A stretch of DNA of 64,000 bases from Sympetrum striolatum. Taxonomy: Eukaryota; Arthropoda; Insecta; Odonata; Libellulidae. Shown here piece after piece: positions 58,740 through 64,000 of this stretch; within the stretch, counting starts at the first letter, position 1, and each line of letters begins with the position of its first letter. A model generated the notes under the pieces. That model saw only the letters and a program-made list of their open reading frames with translations, was not told the origin of the DNA and ran no database searches. A program made the position numbers and the translations under genes. The stretch is from positions 30,413,393 through 30,477,392 of the forward strand of contig OX388350.1 in the NCBI GenBank assembly GCA_947579665.1, given 5' to 3'.

Positions 58740-60206
58740 CGAATATAAAAAGTCACTCCGAAAATCTACGATCTTATCAGAGCGTAATATATTTAGAATT
58801 TTCCCCATGAATCCTGTTGCTCCGAGATTATATGGCTAACCGAAGATTCATAAGCCCAATTCTTCCATTCGTCCTGTTGTTTCTGGTATTGGTTCTCCTG
58901 CTCATAAATTGACATTTAGATTACAAAAAAATATTAAAGAAACTACTTATTTCATCCCAAACTTCGGCATAAAAAATTCAGTAGATCTCATTAATAGAAT
59001 TCGCGATGTATCCCTTCCTCCAAATACCAAACTCATCTCATTTGATACAGCCAATCTTTTCACTTGTATCCCATCCCCGGAAACACTCAGTTTAATAGAA
59101 TCCTTGTATTAAAAAAGTAGCGTTGATCTGATTTTTTTCAAAAGACGTACTCGATTTAACGAACCTGTGCCTATCTCAGAATTATTTTTGCTTCAACGGA
59201 ATATTCTAAAACCAAATTAATGGATTAGCGATGGGGTCACCCCTCTCTCCTTTATTAGCGGATATTTTTTTGGATAATTTGGAGACTTCCCTTTTTTCAT
59301 GGGGAAACCCACTTAATAAGTGCGTTCTTTATTGGTACCGTTACGTGGGCGGTATCATCTGCGCTTGGATAGGAACGGATCGGCAACTCACACAATTTCT
59401 TCACCAATTCTTTACATCTCAAAATTTCCTTCACTTATGAGAAAGCTTAAAACGGGGTCCTTCATTTCCTTGATCTTAGTATTACCATAAAAGACTCCCA
59501 GCATCAATTTGCCATTTATAGAAAACCTTCGTATACAAACTATGCTATTTCCCGCCACCACCCTTCCCAAAAACTCGCCCCCTTCCACTCTCTTATCCAC
59601 GGGCTTTTTCAAATCCCTCTTTCAAATTCAAATTTTCGAAACGAAGTTTCCACCATCCTACAGATAGCGGAGGCTGATGGCATTTCCCAAGAAGTTATCC
59701 ATAGGCTTATTAGGAATTGGAGCCGTAAGAATTCGTGCCAAAAAATATACAAGACGCGAATCAGTGACGAATACCCGAGTTGGTCTACCCTAAGCTTCCT
59801 AGGCAAGGTCAGTACCCTGGCGGCAAGGCACTTCCCAAAGAACCACCTGCGAGCAGCCTATAGGTCCCCCTCCAAACTCTACCTACTACACAATGGGAAG
59901 AACGAGGTAGATCCCACAGCGAGGAGCGGAGTGTAGCGGCTAACCTGCACGGACTGCGACGCTGTTTACCGTGGACAAACAGGGAGATCATTTGAGGTTC
60001 TCAGGAAGGAGCATTCAGCGGCCGTACGCCAAAACAACCCCGCTGCGTCGCAAATGGCTCATCACCTGCTAGATAACAACCAAGACTCTTTTAACATGGA
60101 TTACCTGCATTTCGCGGAAAAAGGCATCACCCGAAACTCCTTGGAGCAATTAAAAATCCTGAGAAATGTTGCAGATCCAAATGTGAAAGTTATTAACGAA
60201 TATTAG
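58740..60206 (+). pseudogene. Penelope-like element: reverse transcriptase plus GIY-YIG endonuclease, inactivated
   Basis: The most complete PLE in the window, spread over three frames in order. Frame one (58753-59112): NPVAPRLYG, stop, PKIHKPNSSIRPVVSGIGSP, then LISFDTANLFTCIP (motif A with its Asp). Frame two (59222-59440): GLAMGSPLSPLLADIFLDNL (motif B region), then YWYRYVGGIICAW, where the YVDD catalytic pair is Gly-Gly at 59348-59353. Frame three (59466-60206): FLDLSITIKD, QFAIYRKPSYTNYAIS, LAPFHSLIHGLFQIPLSN, then a linker RHFPKNHLRAAYRS and the GIY-YIG domain SGV, stop, RLTCTDCDAVYRGQTGRSF, LRKEHSAAV, MAHHLL. The stop replaces the Tyr of GVY (TAG at 59934). Lesions: two in-frame stops, two frameshifts and the loss of both catalytic aspartates. 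The N-terminal part is missing. A PLE-type hairpin lies 125 bp after the final stop. Confidence 0.9.
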
Positions 60207-60330
60207 TCTCCTTTTCCCTCACCTATCCTTTCCACAGTTTTCAGCACCCTTCACCATTTCCCCTCATAACCCACCACTGCCTTTCCATTCCCTCCTACTT
60301 ATATATATGCTGTATTGATTTGTATTTAAT

Positions 60331-60382
60331 CACCTGAGGATGACTCCATGAGTCGAAACCATGGTCGTATCCAAATAAAATA
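60331..60382 (+). ncRNA. PLE 3' hairpin with hammerhead-like core
   Basis: CTGAGGA, T, GACTC, CAT, GAGTC, GAAAC, CAT, GGTCG, then ATCCAAATAAAATATT. Both conserved boxes (CTGANGA, GAAA) and a GTC at the expected cleavage position are intact, with a perfect five-pair stem between them and one extra T before the stem. It lies just downstream of the PLE coding remnant in the same orientation, which ties this hairpin family to PLEs. Cleavage is not demonstrated. Confidence 0.55.
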
Positions 60383-60451
60383 TTCTTCGGTGGGTAAAAG
60401 TTGGTTTCACTTTCGCTGCTGTCATATATTGATGGAATGCTTTTCATTTTT

Positions 60452-61457
60452 ACTTTCTCCATATACGAAGTATAGAGAAAGTATTGTTTTCATGAAAAAA
60501 TTTGACTTCGAGATTTCAACGGAAATACATGTTTTGGGGTCCCTAGAACACGTTTTGACTATTTTCGGAATGATGTCTGTGTGTATGTGTGTGTGTGTGT
60601 GTGTCTGTATGTGTGTGTGTGTTTGTGGGCGCTCTAACGTAAAAACTATTTGTCGTATCAATACCAAATTTCGTACATAGTACTGTGGTGTGTGCTGTCA
60701 GAGTTGATTAGTTTTTGGAATAAATCGGTTGACCGGAAGTCGAGCTTCATTCATTAAAGCTTATTTCCGGTTTTCAAAATATCTCCATAAATATGATATA
60801 TACGTGTGTTGTATTACTTATAAAAGTTTTAGATAATAAAATTTACTATAACTTTTGTATTTAACATATTTTTATATCACCGGTTGATTAGGAGTTATTC
60901 GTGAAATACCGATAAACCGGAAGTAGCTGTTATGTACTTTGTGGGCGCTCTAACTTAAAAACTATTCATTATATCAACACCAAATTTCATATATTGTACT
61001 TTGGTTAGTTTTTTTAGAGTTGATTAGTTTTTGGAGTAAATCGGTGAACCGGAAGATTAGCTTCATTCTTCAAAGCTCATTTCCGGTTTTAAAATATCTC
61101 CATAAATATGATATTTAGGTATATACTATTATTAATAAAAGTTTTATAAAATTTAATTTACTATAACTTTTGGTTGAAACATATTTTTGTATCACTGATT
61201 GTGTAGGAGTTATTCATGAAATACTGATAAACCGGAAGTTGCTGATTATGTACTTTGTGGGCGCTCTGGGCTGTATGGGTGAAAGGCTAATTTCATCGTT
61301 TTTCATCGATCATGTCCCGTAAAACATTATTAATCATGTTTTTGGCGTCAAAGATAATATATAATATTAATCACTCATATTCCAAGTTTAGATGGAATAT
61401 AGAGTTCGAGATTACTGCAGTAGATAAATGTTTACATCTTATATATATGGAGAAAGT
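60452..61457. mobile_element. About 1-kb repeat element with 14-bp inverted ends and 316-bp tandem duplication
   Basis: ACTTTCTCCATATA at the left end matches the reverse complement of the right end (61444-61457). The left end also folds on itself: CTTTCTC...TATAC-GAA-GTATA...GAGAAAG. Inside, units starting GTGGGCGCTCTAAC recur at 60625 and 60941, and an incomplete one starts at 61257, giving a 316-bp period. Each unit contains TAAAAACTATT, CCAAATTTC, AGAGTTGATTAGTTTTTGGA, ACCGGAAG and TTTCCGGTTTT. A (TG)n microsatellite lies between the left end and the first unit. No transposase. The family is not one I can name. Confidence 0.6.
60575..60622. repeat. (TG)n microsatellite, interrupted
   Basis: A GT/TG run with TGTATG interruptions. 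It creates spurious Cys/Val and Thr/His frames on the two strands. Confidence 0.85.
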
Positions 61458-61463
61458 CATGTG

Positions 61464-61960
61464 CTGGCCACATCAGATTTTTAATTTAGTACTCCATAAG
61501 GAATTCTGAGAAAAGTGTTACTTACAGAGAGATTTTATCTCACTTATGTTCACCTAATGTACCATTTAAAACTTTTTTTGTGATTTACCTAGGAAAAACC
61601 TTACTCCCATACTGCCTAGTAAGCCTTATTCCTCATTACTAGCTAATTTTACATGGGATGAGGATCCAACCAGCCTTCGGGCTGAGAGCTTAATAGATAA
61701 ACGCAAAATTAAACTAAATGAAAATTCTTTACACTTGCCGTCTCCTAGTAATCAAAATATGCTTCATTTTCTGGCAAATTTTTAGTGTAATCTATGTTAG
61801 TGAATGTTGGAACTTTTCAGCTTACATAGCCATTGATTAAAATGCAGTCAAGAAGTTATTCTTGTATTTTCATTTAAAGAATTTTCTTCGTTACCGGAAT
61901 TAATTTTAGGATTTTATAGAGATAGGAAATTCATGTAATTCCGTTAAAATTATTTATCCT
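61464..61960. other. AT-rich stretch, no gene seen
   Basis: Between the tandem-repeat element and the piggyBac end. No frame or terminus recognised. Confidence 0.45.
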
Positions 61961-61967
61961 CTATTAA

Positions 61968-64000
61968 CACTAGAAGGACGGAGGTGGTCATTTGACCACT
62001 TTTCAGAGTTTGACATCAAAATTTCTTTAGTAAAATACCTCCGATTTTTTTGAAACTTTTTGACTTTGTTTATTACTATCCCAAAATTTGTGTTAAGTAT
62101 TAAAATATTTTTTTTCACTTTTAGGTTAAATTTTATATCAAAATATACCTAGAAGGACGGGAGGTGGTCATTTGACCACCTACTTTTAAAATTCGTAATT
62201 AAATACTTTCATGCTTCTCAAAGACCTGAATTTTGCGTACCTTCTACATTTGACCATTACACAAGTTCTAATAACATTTTTTCCCCGTAATTTGTTTAAA
62301 TTTTAATTAATTAAACAAAATGTTGACCTATGTCCTAATTCTGCAGAATTTCATATTCTAGAATATTTAATCTATTTATACTGAACCAATGAAACTCATA
62401 TTTTCGGAATAAGTGGAAGAAGGTCCGAATTGTTGATAAAAGTCAGTCACGTTACCCCAAGATTGTTATGCTATCTGACGGAAACCATATAAAACCACTC
62501 GTTCGTGCCTCGGAAAAAACCTCAATCAAATACGATGGCGGAACAATTTTTCAAATTTCGTCCTGAAAATTTCCTTATGGTGTTTTTATCAATGCCAAAT
62601 CAATGTATAATTATTAAAAATTCTTAAAACAATTTTTAGCAGGGTTGCCAACATATTGGTTTTATCATTATATAATGTTCTTCCAATTTTTTTCTCTGGT
62701 AAATTTCAAACTGATATCTCAAGTTTATATTCAATCACCTTTTTTGAACAATTTGAATTAATTTTAAGGGTATTAACCTTATAAAACAGGGCTACCAATC
62801 GTTAGAACAGATCTCTAAACAGAGACTTTTGCGTTCGCAGTATAAATAGCTACAGATATATTTTGAGCACAGATTTGTTTCATGTAATTTGTCTAAACTC
62901 TTTGGGATCCCGAATTAGTTTATAAACTATAAAGAAGCAGTGTGACCAACATCTTCGGCTGTAAAGTGAAGGCAGCGATCAGACATTCATGGAAAACCTA
63001 GTAATTAATCATGCATTTATCGAGAATGGCCCTTTCTTACTCATATATTATTCGGTGCTTATCCTCTCTGGTGCTCGTTTTATTATTACATATTAAGTTG
63101 ATATTTATTTTAGACTTACCTTAATACTTAAATCATTCTTCAAATGTTATTTCCTTCCATCATTCGGCATTTTACAATACATCCAAGTCATTATAGAAAC
63201 ACTTGATCATCTTCACAATGTAAGGTTTGAAATCATAATAAAGCTTCGCTATTGTTTTTACAAAGTAATATTTATTCCTTATTAAGTAATGGCGTAACAT
63301 TTTTAAAATAAATGATAAGAGAGAATATCACTCTATGCTTCTAAGAGTACATCATTTTTTACCGCAGATTCTGCACATTGCCACTTTTGCAGAACATATT
63401 CCACAGTATATTTTTTTACATTTTAGGCACAAATTATTGGATTTGTTATAACAACCAGGTGAGATCTGACACTCTCTTCTTTTCTGCGGTCTTATTGGTG
63501 CACTTGCTTCCCCTGAAGAAATTCCCGACATTGCAAAGGAACATGAGGGTGATGGCTCTATCTCTAATGAGGTTCCAATCATTTCTAATATACGTCTTTG
63601 AATATACTCCTTCCTGCTGAGTTTACGCCCAGTGGTTTCTTTGAATAGAACCCAGCTATTTATTGAGGCCAGGTCTAATATGTTAAAAAATACATGTACT
63701 GGCCATCTCCTTGTAGCCGAACGAGTTGAATATTTCCGGCACATGCTATCCATTATATCTACTCCTACTTTGTTGTAGTTGTAAAACAAAATTGTATCTG
63801 GTTTCTTTTTTTCTGAGTCAGAAATCATCACGTCCTGATGCATCGTACTGATTAAAAGCACATTTTTATTTTTTTGGCTTGGTAATTTGTTAAGCTGTGG
63901 CCAAGTCTATTTTTATAAACTCTAGTTGAGTATATTTCTTTGCTGTGATGAACCGAAGGAGGTAATTCTCTTCTATTCTTTCTTATCGTTCCAACCAATG
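61968..64000 (-). mobile_element. piggyBac element, one end and 3' half (runs off the window)
   Basis: It starts at a TTAA target (61964-61967) with the terminus CACTAGAAGGACGG followed by the palindrome GGTGGTCATTTGACCAC. A second copy, CTAGAAGGACGGGAGGTGGTCATTTGACCACC, lies 179 bp inside (62149-62180). The transposase is on the minus strand pointing toward this end. That gives the expected order: terminus, long untranslated stretch, transposase C terminus. The other terminus lies beyond the window. Assigning this terminus to this transposase is inference from position and orientation. Confidence 0.72.
63352..64000 (-). pseudogene. piggyBac transposase, C-terminal part (frameshifted, partial at window edge)
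   Basis: The open 169-codon part reads NVLLISTMHQD, then ILFYNYNKVGVDIMDSMCRK (the third catalytic Asp region of the DDD transposase), YSTRSATRRWPVHVFFNILD, INSWVLF, RKLSRKEYIQ. It ends in a cysteine-rich zinc-binding domain (CQISPGCYNK, CLKCKKIYCGICS, CRICGKK), which in piggyBac proteins binds the transposon ends. Upstream, NRRELPPSV...YSTRVYKNRLGHSLTNYQAKK is in another frame. A single-base length change in the T7 run near 63870 separates the two. Apart from this frameshift the sequence is well preserved, so the copy is fairly young. The catalytic N-terminal two thirds lies outside the window. The apparent start at 63861 is an artefact of the frameshift. Confidence 0.88.

Noticed and set aside
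60348..60680. 110-codon plus frame and its antisense Thr/His-rich partner
   Set aside because: It crosses a PLE hairpin and a TG microsatellite; no gene features.

Overview
This is an AT-rich, gene-poor stretch of animal nuclear DNA, most likely from an arthropod and plausibly an insect. The evidence is the mix of transposable elements: Penelope-like elements (PLEs) with a GIY-YIG endonuclease, piggyBac, Tc1/mariner-type hairpin MITEs, CR1/L2- and Jockey-type non-LTR retrotransposons, and tRNA-derived SINE heads. I cannot name the species. I found no intact host gene, no rRNA, no functional tRNA gene, no CRISPR array and no bacterial or plasmid signal. Apart from the transposon remnants, the open reading frames are short, unrecognised and without supporting signals. 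The window reads as intergenic DNA or the inside of a very long intron. Two weak signals favour an intron: a CpG-rich block ending in a consensus splice donor near the left edge, and a textbook-shaped recursive-splice (zero-nucleotide exon) site near 16.7 kb.

Layout. 0-0.45 kb: GC/CpG-rich block. 1.5-1.8 kb: hAT-like MITE. 4.4-5.0 kb: 5'-truncated CR1/L2-type LINE. 7.5-7.9 kb: 77-bp hairpin MITE and a large CT array. 8.3-11.1 kb: LINE tail, a diverged direct duplication, a DNA-transposon end and two tRNA-like SINE heads. 12.6-14.2 kb: a LINE 3' end next to a 5'-truncated PLE that keeps its GIY-YIG domain. 16.7 kb: candidate recursive splice site. 18.4-22.9 kb: PLE-type hairpins, one a perfect 77-bp inverted repeat with a 12-bp target-site duplication, and a tRNA-like SINE head. 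23.7-24.0 kb: short LINE copy with a 12-bp target-site duplication. 27-29.4 kb: nested repeats. 35.7-36.2 kb: PLE-type inverted pair and a decayed LINE. 37.8-38.7 kb: Jockey-like LINE interrupted by the 119-bp hairpin MITE. 41.5 kb: another PLE-type inverted pair. 50 kb: non-autonomous piggyBac MITE. 58-60.4 kb: hairpin MITE and the most complete PLE. 60.45-61.46 kb: a repeat with a 316-bp internal tandem duplication. 61.96-64 kb: one end of a piggyBac element plus the 3' part of its transposase, running off the right edge.

The strongest recurring theme is a family of hairpins of the form CTGANGA-T-stem-loop-stem-GAAAC-n-GTC. They are followed by an AATAAA-like stretch and TGTGGAA, and are dispersed at eight or more loci on both strands. 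Two lie directly downstream of PLE coding remnants, and at least four loci are head-to-head inverted pairs. The conserved boxes resemble the hammerhead ribozyme core known from PLEs, so this window may hold several ribozyme-bearing PLE termini and small non-autonomous derivatives of them.
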